From the NCBI RefSeq assembly GCF_963259705.1, contig NC_081840.1:101476626-101540625 (forward strand): a stretch of 64,000 nucleotides of DNA, read 5' to 3'. A model generated the notes under the pieces. That model ran no database searches. It saw only the letters and a program-made list of their open reading frames with translations, and had not been told where the DNA came from. The DNA is from Myotis daubentonii. Taxonomy: Eukaryota; Chordata; Mammalia; Chiroptera; Vespertilionidae. This document shows positions 1-10,557 of the stretch, in pieces. Numbering within the stretch: the first letter of the stretch is position 1; every line of letters starts with the position of its first letter. The translations under genes were made by a program, and so were the position numbers.

Positions 1-408
1 AGTATCATTGCTGATCAGGTTCATCCTATCATGTTGATGGTATATTCCAATGGAGATGGCTTCTTCCAACAAGACAATGCACCATGTCACGGTGCTCGTA
101 TTGTGCAGGAGTGCTTTCAAAAACATGAGGGAAAATTTACCTTGCTTAGGTGCCCCCACAATCACCAGATCTCAATCCAATTGAGCATTGTGGGATGAAG
201 TTAAAAGAGCCACCAGGCAGCTGGTTCCACAACCATCAAATCTCACAGAACTGGACAGTGCTATTCATCAGGCATGGTGTCAGATTCCTCGCATCACCTT
301 TCAACATCTCGTGGAGTCAATGCCAAGAAGAATCACTGCAGTATTGAAGGCAAAAGGTGGCCCAACGAAGTACTGATTGGGTGGTCATAATAATCTGGCC
401 ATTCAGTG
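1..408 (+). mobile_element. 3' part of a Tc1-like (DD36E-type) DNA transposon, degraded transposase
   Basis: The C-terminal part of a Tc1/mariner-superfamily transposase runs to a stop at 374-376 and is followed by a terminal inverted repeat at 381-408, with TA at 409-410. The catalytic-domain words QQDNAPC and SPDLNPIEH are readable but fall in different frames: a base is missing near 188 (compare the copy at 50155-50959, where EHLWDE is in one frame) and another near 150. The element therefore cannot encode an active enzyme. The 5' part lies outside the window. It is very similar to the copy at 50 kb. Confidence 0.88.
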
Positions 409-411
409 TAT

Positions 412-1344
412 AATTAACATGATTGGATGAAAAATAAAAATTCTGTGTTTAGGCAGGAGCTCCAATGACATTAAAATTTTTTAACTTTTGCTGAGCTCTT
501 TACATTCTTCCCTATACATATGTGGTTTGGGGGAGATTTGGGCACAGATTATGCAAACAGTTTGGGGCTCCTTGTCTCTGGCTTTCTTCTTTGTGTGACT
601 TTCCCCTAACCTTTCTAGTGGTTGTGATTGCCCTGAACTCTGTCCTCTGCTTTGTAAAGTCTAAAAATTAGGCATTCTATCAGTTATTAGGTGCTTTGCC
701 TGTTCAGCTAGGGCTTGCCCTCAGACTAGGAGCCAAAAACCAACAATCTTACTACTCTTGGTCAACTTCTCTCAAGAATCTATTCAATAATGGGATAGCT
801 TTCAAATGTTAATATTTATATTTTGTTCATAGTTTATGGTGGTTATGTATGGCAGGGCTTGTCTAGTAGGAATTTGGTCTGCTATGCCAGAGCAGAATTG
901 GGGACTTTAGGTATGGTTCCTCAAACTTTCTTCCATCTGCTAAAGAATTCTTGATCTATTTCATGTATGATAGAATCCACTCCTCACAAAGTCAGAACTA
1001 AGCTTATTTTGTGTTAAGAACAAAGTTGTTTCTTTCTATAAAACTTGAAATGTTTATATTTAAGTATTTTAGGCCTAAAGAAACAGAGAGAAGAAATGTT
1101 TAATTTACTCTAGTTATAGTTTGCCAGATTCAAAGTCAAATTGCATATGGAAAATGAATAGGAACTTAAAGCTACAGAAATTATCCACCATTATGACTAT
1201 TAAGTATGTAGTAAATGTATATGCTCAAATCATCATCTGGGCTGTATATATGTATTTTAGAAATATAGTAACTATAATAATAAGTTAATAAAAACAAAAG
1301 TACCAAAATAAATACCTCCCTTCTCCCCTTATATTGCATCCTAG
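412..1344. other. Intron sequence with no recognised element
   Basis: This is ordinary AT-rich non-coding sequence between the Tc1-like element and the first CCDC7 exon. I see no ORF of note, no terminal repeats and no clear SINE or LINE. A pyrimidine-rich stretch (TTCTCCCCTT) just before 1345 is the splice-acceptor tract of the exon. Confidence 0.5.
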
Positions 1345-1410
1345 AAATCAACAAATACTCTGGAAACTGAGAACAAAATCCTTCAGGAACAACTCAAACA
1401 AGCATTACAG
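1345..1410 (+). CDS. CCDC7: CCDC7 internal exon (coiled coil)
   Basis: A 66-base exon of 22 codons is flanked by a pyrimidine tract plus AG at 1343-1344 and a GTAAAG donor at 1411. It is open in the phase that begins with AAA and encodes a charged heptad-like segment including ETENKILQEQLKQALQ. This matches my recollection of human coiled-coil domain-containing protein 7, in which IENKVLQEQLKQALQ is followed directly by the residues of the next exon here. The exon is phase 0 at both ends. CCDC7 has been associated with testis expression; its molecular role is poorly known. It is too short to show up as an ORF. Confidence 0.88.
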
Positions 1411-1546
1411 GTAAAGAATATCATGTTCTTTTAAAATTGTTAACAAGTGAAGAAAATATCTATAAAGAGATTTTTTTAAGTTTAAAAATTGAGTTTATTG
1501 GGGTGACTCACATTGTTTAATAAAAGTATACAGGTTTTAAAAATGA

Positions 1547-1755
1547 GCTGAAGCCGGTTTGGCTCAGTGGATAGAGCGTTGGCCTGCGGACTGAAAGGTC
1601 CCAGGTTCGATTCCAGTCACGGGCATGTACCTGGGTTGCGGGCACATCCCCAGTGGGAGATGTGCAGGAGGCAGCTGATCGATGTTTCTAACTTTCTATC
1701 TCTCTCCCTTCCTCTCTGTGAAAAATCAATAAAATATATTTAAAAAAATAAAAAT
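1547..1755 (+). mobile_element. VES SINE, tRNA-derived
   Basis: A plus-strand vespertilionid SINE. The tRNA-like head has an A box (TGGCTCAGTGG) and a B box (GGTTCGATTCC), followed by the CCCAGTGGGAGATGTGCAGG body, a pyrimidine-rich CTCTCTCCCTTCC section and an A-rich tail. AAAAATGA flanks it at 1539-1546 and 1756-1763 as a short target-site duplication. Confidence 0.93.
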
Positions 1756-1904
1756 AAAAATGAATAAGTTTGACCTTATTAACTAATAAGTCTGTACTAA
1801 GTATTTTTTCCAATTTTAAAGTGTATTTATTTTACACACTACGAGTATATTAATAAAATTTAACATCACTCATTTTTTCACAACACTGAGAGTTGTATTT
1901 TATT

Positions 1905-2190
1905 CTTTTTAATTAAATTTATTTGGGTGACAGTGATTAATAAGATTATATGTTTCAAATGTATATTTTTGTTATATATGATCTCTATATAATTACATTG
2001 TGTACCCACCACCCAAAGTCAAATCACCATATAGTATCACCATATATTTGATCCCCTTTACCTTTTATTACATCTCCAACCTCTTCCCTCTGGTTAACCA
2101 TCTTATGTCTGTGTCTATGAGTTTTTCTTTGTTTGTCTTATTTGTTCATTTGTTCCCTTGTTTTATATCCTACATATGAGTGAAATGATA
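1905..2190 (-). mobile_element. L1 3'UTR fragment, antisense
   Basis: This is the reverse complement of a Laurasiatherian L1 3' end. It has the TTTATTTGGGTGACA start (poly-A side), the CCACCACCCAAAGTCAAATC motif and the CCTACATATGAGTGA stretch. The same family is repeated at 14755-15000 and 54955-55170. It is old and diverged. Confidence 0.7.
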
Positions 2191-3183
2191 TAGGACTAGA
2201 CTAGAAATAAACGTAAACATCCTTAATCAAACAAAAGAAATCTATTTCACACTGAGGCAATATTATAAATAAAAGTAAAATACTGTAGTCATTCCAATTG
2301 AACTAAGTTAAACGGGATGCTGGCTCTTACTGCTATTTTTCAAATTATTGCTAAATGACCAAAGAAAGAAGCTACATTTTTATAAGCAGATAGACAAAAA
2401 TAATATTACTAAAATATTACATAGTTTTCCTTTTGAAAAGTGCAAGAAAGTACACAAATTTGTTATTAATGATATAGTTTAAAAAGGTGGCTGAGGATAA
2501 AATAGATAAAAAAGCAACAGTTTTTCTTTTTAGCAGAAGCAATCATTTAATGACTGTGTTGTACATCCAAAACTAACATAATGTATGTTAACTGTAATTG
2601 AAAAGTAAAAATTAAAAAACAATAAAAAGAAAAGAGAAGCAATTATTTAGAAAAATTCTATTCATCATATTAGGATAGCATAATTAACAAAAATATATAG
2701 TTTTTTATGAAGAAAAATACACTTTACTGAGAGTATAGGTGAACAGTGAAGAAATTTATATTTTTGGTTTTGAAGCCTCAATATTATAAATAATTTAGTT
2801 TTCTACTTTCTCCAAATTGATATACAAACTTAATGCAATTTATGTCTAGATTTAAATGGAATTATTTTTGGCTTAATAGTACTATTATAATAATATATAT
2901 TGAAATAAGAAATTGATAAATATTTAAAAGAAACAATTAGGGAAGGTTTGCTCATCTAAAAATCAATACATAAATCAATATATGATGTAAAACTACAATA
3001 GCTAAAGCAATGTGGCTCTGGATTTGGAATTGGATAGAAGAAACAGTTGGTAACAATTATCTGGTCTTGGATAGAGCAAGGTTTTCTAAGCATTCTACTA
3101 CAAAGAAACATGTTAATATACTTACATATTTAACTATATACACTTAAAACTTTTTAATGGTAAAAGGTATGAGATATGAAGAT
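2191..3183. other. AT-rich intron with faint L1 remnants
   Basis: There is no gene here. 2540-2640 resembles an old L1 3' end in sense orientation (AACTGTAATTG...AAAAATTAAAAAAC). 2945-3120 resembles diverged L1 ORF2 in sense orientation. The rest is AT-rich and unassigned. Confidence 0.45.
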
Positions 3184-3198
3184 AAATGGGAGATTTTT

Positions 3199-3233
3199 TA
3201 CACTTGATCTTAGCCAAAAGGCCGAGAAGCGAT
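3199..3233 (-). pseudogene. RNU2: 3'-truncated U2 snRNA retropseudogene
   Basis: Read on the minus strand, these 35 bases are the first 35 nucleotides of U2 snRNA, starting ATCGCTTCTCGGCC and ending ATCAAGTGTA, with no mismatch that I can see. The 19-base AAATGGGAGATTTTTTACA at 3184-3202 is repeated perfectly at 3236-3254, so this is a retro-insertion. There is no poly-A. The last bases of the U2 piece (TGTA) overlap the target duplication by four bases, which suggests that cDNA synthesis started by annealing inside the RNA. The rest of U2 is absent, so it is non-functional. Confidence 0.93.
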
Positions 3234-3272
3234 AAAAATGGGAGATTTTTTACATAATCTATTAGTATAGAT

Positions 3273-3640
3273 TCTATACTAATAAAAGGGTAATATGCTA
3301 ATGAGACCAGGGCAACCGGACATCATCCGGATGTCCAACTTCCTTCTGGACAAAGCCACAGTGGCAGGGGCCGAGGCAGAGGTGTTTAGGGGTGATCAGG
3401 CCAGCAGGGGAGCAAGCAGTTAGGGGCAATCAGGCCAGCAGGGGAGGGCAGTTAGGGGCGATCAGGCAGGCAGGCAGGTGAGCTGTTAGGAGCCAGCAGT
3501 TCCGGATTGCAAGAGGGATGCCGGTTTAGGCCCAATCCCGGCAGTTGGACATCCCCCAGTGGCTCCTGGATTGGAGAGGATGCAGGCTGGGCTGAGGGAC
3601 CCCCCCCCCCGTGCATGAATTTCATGCACCAGGCCTCTAG
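3273..3640 (+). mobile_element. Non-autonomous HeliBat-type Helitron A
   Basis: It begins TCTATACTAATAAAAG and ends with the palindromic hairpin GTGCATGAATTTCATGCAC (3611-3629) followed by CAGGCCTCTAG, the CTRR Helitron terminus. There is no terminal inverted repeat and no target duplication, as expected for rolling-circle insertion. The interior carries 32-bp-type GGCCAGCAGGGGAG units shared with Helitrons I, N and P. It encodes no Rep/helicase. Confidence 0.9.
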
Positions 3641-3803
3641 TCTATAATAATAAAAGCATAATATGCTAATTAGACTGGACAATTCTTCTGCATATTCTTC
3701 CAGACGACCTTCCAGGTGAAGCTGGGGCTGTGAGGGCTGAGGCAAGCCACCGCAGCTGCAAGGGCCAAGACCCTTGCACAAATTTCTTGCATCGGGCCTC
3801 TAG
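3641..3803 (+). mobile_element. Short Helitron B, abutting A head-to-tail
   Basis: It starts TCTATAATAATAAAAGC immediately after the CTAG of Helitron A, with no base between, and ends CGGGCCTCTAG at 3803. The terminal hairpin is degraded. The same short subfamily is present at 10558-10715, again directly behind another Helitron. Confidence 0.87.
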
Positions 3804-3944
3804 TATTTTATAAATCTAAAAGAAATATAGACAAGGGACAAAAATAGGCAAGTTATAATTTAGAAGCACACATGCCCAATAAATGAATACTAGTGTATTC
3901 AACCTCACTTTTTTTCAAATAATTGCAATTGCAAATAAGGAAAT

Positions 3945-4085
3945 ATATGGTGATGGAAGATGATTTGACTTTGAGTGGTTGGGACACAATACCATATACA
4001 GATCATTCATCATAATAATGTACACTTAAAGCCTATATAATCTTAACCAATGTCACCCCAATATATTTAATGAAAAAAAATAACA
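3945..4085 (+). mobile_element. L1 3'UTR end, sense
   Basis: This is a sense-strand L1 tail. It has a GGTGATGGAAGATGATTTGAC stretch like that at 12360-12390 and ends TTAACCAATGTCACCCCAAT before an A-rich tail, matching the end of the L1 at 12440-12470. Confidence 0.65.
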
Positions 4086-4759
4086 ATGGGATAGATTTTT
4101 AGCCTGTCATTTTGTCAAAATTTAAAAAGCAGAAAAATCTAATGTTTGTGACTATGTGCAGAAGTGAGCAATCTTTCACATACTTCTGTTAGTGTGAATT
4201 GATTCTTTCTTGAAGAAAACATATAGCAAAAGTCTTGGAAACACATATCTTTTTCATTGAACAGTTCCTCTTCTAAAAATGTATTGTAAGGAAGAAAAAA
4301 GTGTACGGAGATTTTTACAAGTATGTATAATATAAATTTTTTAATAGGAAAATATTTAAAATTACCAATCTTTGATAAAAAATTATTACATAAATTAAGG
4401 AATAGTATTATTATATATTATCTTAGCTATATTATTATTATTAGGTATATAATTATTATTTTTAGATATATTATTAAGATATATTGTCTTAGCTATTTTG
4501 ACTACTTACATGTTTATTGTCATGGAAACCTATCTATGGCATTATATAATAAAAAGGTTGTGTTATGTGAGTATGTATAATATGTTATTAAACATAAATA
4601 AATATTTAAAATACACATATGCATTATTTATAATTATAAATAATGAAAAAGAATATACATTGAAATGTTGACAGTGACTTTTCTGTCTGTGGTGAGATTA
4701 TTTGTAAGCTTAATTTTGTCAATCTATAGACTTTCATACAAACTAATTTTTGTTGTTGT
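4086..4759. other. AT-rich intron, nothing recognised
   Basis: Very AT-rich with ATT and TAT runs near 4320-4560. The 85-codon frame across 4323-4580 is low-complexity IIIY/YII sequence and not a gene. No repeats are identified. Confidence 0.5.
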
Positions 4760-4999
4760 TAATCCTCACCCGAGGATGTTTCTCCATTGATTTTTAGGGA
4801 GAGTAGAAGAGAGGAGGAAAGACAGAAACATTGATGTGACAGAAACACATTGATTGGTTGCCTCCTGCACGAGCCCTGACCAGGGCCCAGGCCAGGGAGG
4901 AGCCTGCAACCAAAGTACGTGTCTTTGACCATAATCGAACTTGGGACCTGTTGGTCTGCAGGCAATGCTGTATCCACTGAGCAAAACTGGCTAGGGCCA
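4760..4999 (-). mobile_element. VES SINE, antisense
   Basis: A minus-strand tRNA-derived SINE. From right to left it has a degraded A box, an altered B box (read as AATCGAAC on plus), the GACCAGGGCCCAGGCC body, the GAGAGTAGAAGAG section and then the T-rich complement of the tail (TTGTTGTTGTTAATCCTCACC). This is the longer VES subtype with the AATCCTCACC tail. Short unrelated minus frames lie across it. Confidence 0.88.
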
Positions 5000-5122
5000 A
5001 AACAATATTTTAAAGAAAAATTTTATTCTAGAAACAACAAATTACTTATTTTTTACATTTTATTTTTTTAGATAGGTACTATCATGGTTACAATTCAGCA
5101 ATTTGTATAATGTATATCTTTT

Positions 5123-5342
5123 TTTAAAAAAAATATATTTCTTTATTGATTTCAGAGAGGAAGGGAGGAGAGAGAGATAGAAACATCAATGATGAGAGAG
5201 AATCATTGATTGGCTGCCTCCTGCACACCCCCTACTGGGGATCGAGCCTGCAACCCAGGTATGTGCCCTTGGCTGGAATCGAACCTGGGACCCTTCAGTC
5301 CACAGGCTGATGCTCTATCCACTGATCCAAGCTGGGTAGGGC
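5123..5342 (-). mobile_element. VES SINE, antisense, with 17-bp target duplication
   Basis: A minus-strand VES SINE: T-rich start, GAGAGGAAGGGAGGAGAGAG, CTGCCTCCTGCACACCCCC, then the complement of the B box (GGAATCGAACC) and A box (CTATCCACTG). TATAATGTATATCTTTT flanks it at 5106-5122 and 5343-5359. Confidence 0.93.
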
Positions 5343-5429
5343 TATAATGTATATCTTTTATTAACTTTTATTGTACCTATATAATAATTATAGCTTTTAC
5401 AAAATAAGAGCTGATTTCCTTCTTTTTTA

Positions 5430-5775
5430 TTTCTGAATAGTATTCTATTGTATAAATGTATCATAGCCTTTTATATCCACTCATCTACTGATGGGCATTT
5501 GGGCTGCTTCCAAATTTTGACTATTATTGAATAATGCTGCAATGAACATAGGGGTGCATATATTTTTGAGTTAGTGTTTTAGGTTTCTTTGAATATATTC
5601 AAAGAAGTGGAATTTCTGGGTCATGAGGCAGTTCCTTTTTTAATTTTTTGAGGTAACTCCATACCACTTTCCACAGTGGCTGTGCCAATCTGCATTCCCA
5701 ACAACAGTGCAGTAGGGTTCCACATCCTTACCAACACTTGTTTGTTGATCTATTAATGGTAGCCATTCTGAAACC
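5430..5775 (-). mobile_element. L1 ORF2 C-terminus and 3'UTR, antisense
   Basis: The reverse complement of the L1 ORF2 carboxyl end. Recognisable are the complements of the PLLGIYP-type segment around 5570-5640 and of the zinc-finger-side region near 5690-5740. It is broken by stops and frameshifts. A short sense-oriented L1 tail (ACCAATGTCACCACAAT) follows at 5776-5820. Confidence 0.75.
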
Positions 5776-5899
5776 TGTATAATTTTATTAACCAATGTCA
5801 CCACAATAAATTCAATAAAAAAGAAAAGAAATAAGAGCACTAAAAACTCCTGGATATAAAAATAGCCCTAAAATGGAAGAAGATTTTCATAGTTTAAAT

Positions 5900-6113
5900 C
5901 AGGGGTGGGCAAACTTTTTGACTCGAGGATCACAATGGGCTCTTAAATTGGACTGGAGGGCCGGAACAAAAGCATGGATGGAGTGTTTGTGTGAACTAAT
6001 ATAAATTCAAAGTAAACATCATTACATAAAAGGGTACGGTCTTTTTTTTTAGTTTTATTCATTTCAAACGGGCTGCCGGATCCGGCCCGTGGGCCGTAGT
6101 TTGCCCACAGCTG
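5900..6113. mobile_element. hAT MITE (CAGGGGTGGGCAAACTTTTTG type)
   Basis: A 214-bp non-autonomous hAT element. It begins CAGGGGTGGGCAAACTTTTT and ends with the complement AGTTTGCCCACAGCTG. GTTTAAAT at 5892-5899 and GTTTATAT at 6114-6121 form an 8-bp target duplication with one mismatch, as expected for hAT. It resembles the nhAT families of vesper bats and has no ORF. Confidence 0.9.
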
Positions 6114-6304
6114 GTTTATATGAAACTGAGGATGTATTAAACTATGGATTATATCAGTGATTTAACTTAGGTTCCTTCAACTCAGTAAAAGTAAAATTGA
6201 GAGGTAATATGGGCATGAATATATGCATATTTTTGAAAGTTGCAATATTGGCAGGAAAATGTCACAGAAGTAACACTTGATAAATGGTTACTTTTTTCAA
6301 ATAG

Positions 6305-6544
<240 letters not shown>

Positions 6545-6737
6545 TAAAGATAGTAATATGTGCTGTTAGAACTCAATCTTATTATTATTTGCATTATTTA
6601 ATTCTACTTTTAAAAATTCTCTATGCCTTTTCTTTGCTTGGATTTTTTTCCTTTTATTATCTGGGTAATTAATTCATTATTATCTTTAATATAAATGTAA
6701 AAATTAGGTATGTATTGATTTTGTGATTAATTTTTTA

Positions 6738-6927
6738 TTGATTTTAGAGAGAGAGGAGGGGGAGAGAGATAGAGAGAGGGAAAGAGATACATCAATTGGT
6801 TGCCTCCCACACATGCTCTGACCAGGCTCGAACCTGCAAACCTGGGTATGTGTCCTGACTGGATGAACCTGTGATGGTTTGGTGCATGGGACAATGTTCC
6901 AACCAACTGAGCCATACCTGCCAGGGC
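6738..6927 (-). mobile_element. VES SINE, antisense, diverged
   Basis: A minus-strand VES with a GAGAGAGAGGAGG section and a degraded promoter half. It is shorter than its neighbours. TTGTGATTAATTTTTTA is perfect on both sides at 6721-6737 and 6928-6944. Confidence 0.9.
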
Positions 6928-7232
6928 TTGTGATTAATTTTTTAGACAGTCAAGTGTTGACATTTTATTTTCCAGATAGTTATTTCAATACAGGCTAGTC
7001 ATATATAAAATATTGTTTAATGCATTTATTTATTTTTAAATTGAGCTATGATTGACATTTATTAGTTTCTGGTATATAATATAATGGTTTGACATTGCAT
7101 ATTTTGCAAAATTATTAGCACAAGATGTCTATTTAACATCTGTCACCACACCTAGTTACAACATTTTTTCTTATGATGAGAATTTTAAGATTTTACTGCC
7201 TTAGAAACTTTCAAATATGCAATACAGTATTA

Positions 7233-7490
7233 TCCTCTCTAATAATAGACAAACATGGCAATTGACTGTACCTTCACTATGCCTCCCATTGGCTAATCAG
7301 CGTGATATGCAAATTAACCACCAACAAAGATTGCAGCTAATTAGCATACTGCAGGCAGGGTGGGACAGCAGGAGCCGCCAGCGCGAGCCACCATCCAGGC
7401 TCCTGTGTGCGACCGCCTGCCTGCCTGCCGCCCGTGATCAGATCCGATCCCGGGCCGCAGGCCGGCCCAGAAGCCACCTGATATGGCAAT
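7233..7490 (+). mobile_element. Helitron C, 5' part
   Basis: The start TCCTCTCTAATAATAGAC inserted between A and T of the host L1, then GGCAATTGAC, GGCTAATCAG and GATATGCAAATTAACC as in Helitrons F, J and K. The GC-rich interior runs to about 7490. No hairpin/CTAG end is visible, so the 3' end is lost or interrupted. Confidence 0.7.
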
Positions 7491-8358
7491 AACTATCAGT
7501 AAGCACTCTGAAAGTCAGTGGCATAAATGCACCAATTAAAAGACAGATTATGAGGGTGAATCAAAAAGAAAACCCACTTTAAATATAAAGACACATAGAT
7601 TAAAAGTAAATGAATTAAGCTGCAGCCTGTTTTGCTTAGTGGATAGAGCATTAGCCCATGGACTGAAGGGCCCCAGGTTGGATTCCAGTCAAGGGCATGT
7701 ACCTCCATTGCTAGCTTGATCCCCAGTTCCTATCAGAGCATGTGCAGGAGGCAACCAATCAATGTGTCTCTCTCCCTTTCCCTTCACTCTCTCTAAAATT
7801 CAATGGAAAAATATCCTTGGGTGAAGATTAACAAAAACAAAGTAAATGGATTAAGTAACATTAAAGAGATTATAAGAAAAATACATTCCAAATTTTGTTA
7901 GTTGTATAATGGTTATGTTTAAATTATCAACACCTAAGAAATTGGGTGAAGGGTACATATAATATGCTGTAGTATTTTACAGTTCTTTTTACATGTATGA
8001 TATTATTTCAAATTAAAATATTAAAAATTAATAAAATATTAATTGAAATGTGTATGCATTACATGAAAAATCTCCTAATTGCTTCCAGCATAATTTATTA
8101 AATTGTGCTAAAATTTACAAGGGTTCAATTAAAAGATATCTTAATTCTAAATGATATAATATAAAATATAAAATAGTGCAGTTATAAGCAATTACCTGAA
8201 AATAAAAATTTAAAGAAGTGAATTTAAAGAAGGGATTACCCAAAGAAAATATATTCACAACCCATGGACACAGACAACAGTATGGTGATGGCCAGAGAGA
8301 AGTGGCGGGCAAGAGTTGGGTAGAGGGGGCAAAAGGGGGGAAATAGGGACAACCTATA
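7491..8358. other. L1-derived filler between Helitrons C and D
   Basis: Sense L1-like sequence (GCACCAATTAAAAGACA near 7530, an L1 tail with ACCCATGGACACAGACAACAG at 8259-8280) with a VES SINE inside. Because host L1 resumes only after Helitron E, this stretch lies inside the Helitron block, so it was either captured or inserted there later. Confidence 0.5.
7620..7838 (+). mobile_element. VES SINE, sense, degraded
   Basis: A plus-strand VES: TTGCTTAGTGGATAGAGCA A box, GGTTGGATTCC diverged B box, CTCTCTCCCTTTCCC section. Flanks AAAGTAAATGAATTAAG (7603-7619) and AAAGTAAATGGATTAAG (7839-7855) are a 17-bp duplication with one mismatch. Confidence 0.88.
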
Positions 8359-8600
8359 TCCTATATAATAAAAGGCTAATATGCAGATGTTGGACTGGGA
8401 ATGTTGGACAGGGAATTCGACTAGGGGGTGGGGCCAGCTGGCCAACCTCCCACAGCTCCCCCCGCCAGCCCTGAGATTGGTCCCCCCACCCTCATTGGGG
8501 GTGGGGCCGGCAGGCCAACCTCCTGCATTCCCTCCCCAAGCTGGCCCGTGCTGATTGGCCCCAATCAGGGCCGGAACGAATTCGTGCACGGGACCTCTAG
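8359..8600 (+). mobile_element. Helitron D
   Basis: Starts TCCTATATAATAAAAGGC and ends with a short hairpin (CGAATTCG/GTGCAC) plus GGGACCTCTAG at 8600. Interior is GC-rich CCCACC/GGGTGGGG sequence. Helitron E follows without a gap. Confidence 0.87.
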
Positions 8601-9071
8601 TAATAACAATAAAAGGCTAATATGCAAATTGACTGAAAGGCAGAATGACCAGTTGCTATGATGCACACTGGCCACCAGGGGGCAGACACTCAATTCAGGA
8701 GCTGCTCCCTGGTGGTCAGTGCACTTCCATATGGGGAGTGCCACTCAGCCAGAAGCTGGCTCATGGCTGGCCAGCGTAGAGGTGGTGGCAGGAGCTTCTC
8801 CCACCTCCATGGCAGCACTAAGAATGTCCAACTAACGGTTTAGACCCGATCCCTTGGGGGCCTGAGCCTTTAGTCGGACATCCCCTGAGGGCTCCCTGAT
8901 TGCCAAAAGGATGACTGCAAGCTTAGGTCTGATCCCCCGGGAAATGGGCGTAAGTTGATAGGTGGACATCCCATAAGGGGTCCTGGACTGCAAATGGGCG
9001 CAGGCCAGGCTGAGGTACCCACCCCTCCCCCCCACCCAGAGTGTATAAATTTTTCTGCACTAGGCCTCTAG
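8601..9071 (+). mobile_element. Helitron E
   Basis: Begins with a weakened 5' end (TAATAACAATAAAAGGC) right behind D's CTAG and ends AGGCCTCTAG at 9071. The interior ACACTGGCCACCAGGGGGC is shared with Helitrons G and L, so it is the same subfamily. Host L1 resumes at 9072. Confidence 0.85.
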
Positions 9072-9418
9072 TTAATTATAATGATCATGCTGTACACTAT
9101 ATCCCCTGGACTTATTTACTTTATAACTGGAAGTTTGTACCTTTTTACTCTCTTCATCCATTTTGCCCACTCTCAACCTCCACCTCTGGCAGCCACCAAT
9201 CTATTGACTGTAACTATAAGTCTTTTTGGTGTTGTTTTCATTTTTAGATTTCACAAATAAGTGAGATAATGTCATATTTGTCTTTCTTTGTCTGACTTAT
9301 TTAACTTAGCATGATACCCTCAAGGTCAATTCATGTTGCAAATGGCAAGATTTCATGGACAACATATACAGGGCTGGGAAAAAGTAGGTTTATAGTTGTT
9401 CATATGGAAAATAATAAT

Positions 9419-10088
9419 CCTATCTAATAATAGGCAAACATGGTAATTGACCATACCTTCGCTACGCCTCCCTTTGGCTAATCAGCAAGATGTGCAAATT
9501 AACCCAACCAAGATGGCAGCCAGCAGCCACTCAGCTGAAGCGAACAGGAGGCTTGCTTGCTCCAGTGATGAAGGAAGCCAAGGTTCCCCGCCTGCCACAG
9601 CCCAGCTCTGAGCTCCTAAAGCAACAAAGTTTCAATTATATAAGCTAAACAAACCCCAGATACCTGCTTTCAGCAGGCCATGGCCACAGAGCTGGAGCAA
9701 GCAGGAGCCTGGCTCTCAGCTCCAGTGATGGCAAAACTGGTAAATAAATCCCAGAATAAAAAGAAAAGAAAAAAAGGAGAGGCTGGGAGCTTCAGTTGCT
9801 GTCCAGCTTGAAAACGGCCCTCAGTCCCTCACCCAGACTGGCCAGGCACCCCAGTGGGGACCCCCACCTTAAAGGGGGTGTGGCCAGCCTGAAAACAGCC
9901 ATCAGCCCCTCATCCAGACTGGCCAGGCACCCCAGTGGGGACACCCACCTTGAAGGGGGTGTGACCAGCTGCAAACAGCCATCAGCCCCTCACCCAGGCT
10001 GGCCAGGCACCCCAGTGGGACCCCCACCCTGATCCAGGACACCCTTCAGGGCAAACCAGCCGGCCCCCACCCATGCACCAGGCCTCAA
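9419..10088 (+). mobile_element. Helitron F, first half of a composite
   Basis: Starts TCCTATCTAATAATAGGC. Contains AACCCAACCAAGATGGCAGC, two CTCCAGTGATG blocks and three roughly 80-bp units of CAGCC(C)CTCACCCAGRCTGGCCAGGC. Ends GCACCAGGCCTCAA, with the CTAG terminus lost, directly joined to Helitron G. The layout is the same as in Helitron K. Confidence 0.85.
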
Positions 10089-10557
10089 TCCTATATAGTA
10101 AAAGGGTAATATGCAAACTGACCCTAACAGCAGAAAGACTGGGAATGACTGGTCATTATGACACACACTGACCACCAAAGGGCAGACACTCGATTCAGGA
10201 GCTGCCCTCTGGTGGTCACTGTGCTCCCACATGGGGGAGCTCTGCTCAGCCACAAGCCAGGCTGATGGCTGCCAGTACAGCGGTGGTGGTGGGAACCTCT
10301 CCTGCTTCCTCAGCAGCGCTAAGGATTTCCGACTGCAGCTTAGGTCTGCTCCCTGCGGCAAGTGGACATTCCCCAAGGGCTGCCAGGCTGCCAGAGGGAT
10401 GTCTGATTGCCAACTTAGGCCCAGTCTCCCGGTGAGCAGGCCTAAGCCAGCAGGTGGTCATCCCCCGAGGTGTCCCAGATTGTGAGAGGGCACAGGCCTG
10501 CTTGAGGGACCCTCCCCCCTGCCCGAGTGCACAAATTTTTGTGCACCAGGCCTCTAG
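10089..10557 (+). mobile_element. Helitron G, second half of a composite
   Basis: Starts TCCTATATAGTAAAAGGG and ends with the hairpin GTGCACAAATTTTTGTGCAC and CTAG at 10557. Interior CACTGACCACCAAAGGGCAG and CTGCCCTCTGGTGGTCA pair as an inverted repeat. Closely matches Helitron L. Confidence 0.9.

Noticed and set aside
1547..1640. A functional tRNA gene at the VES head
   Set aside because: A and B boxes are present, but the sequence is a SINE head joined to SINE body and tail, with target duplication.
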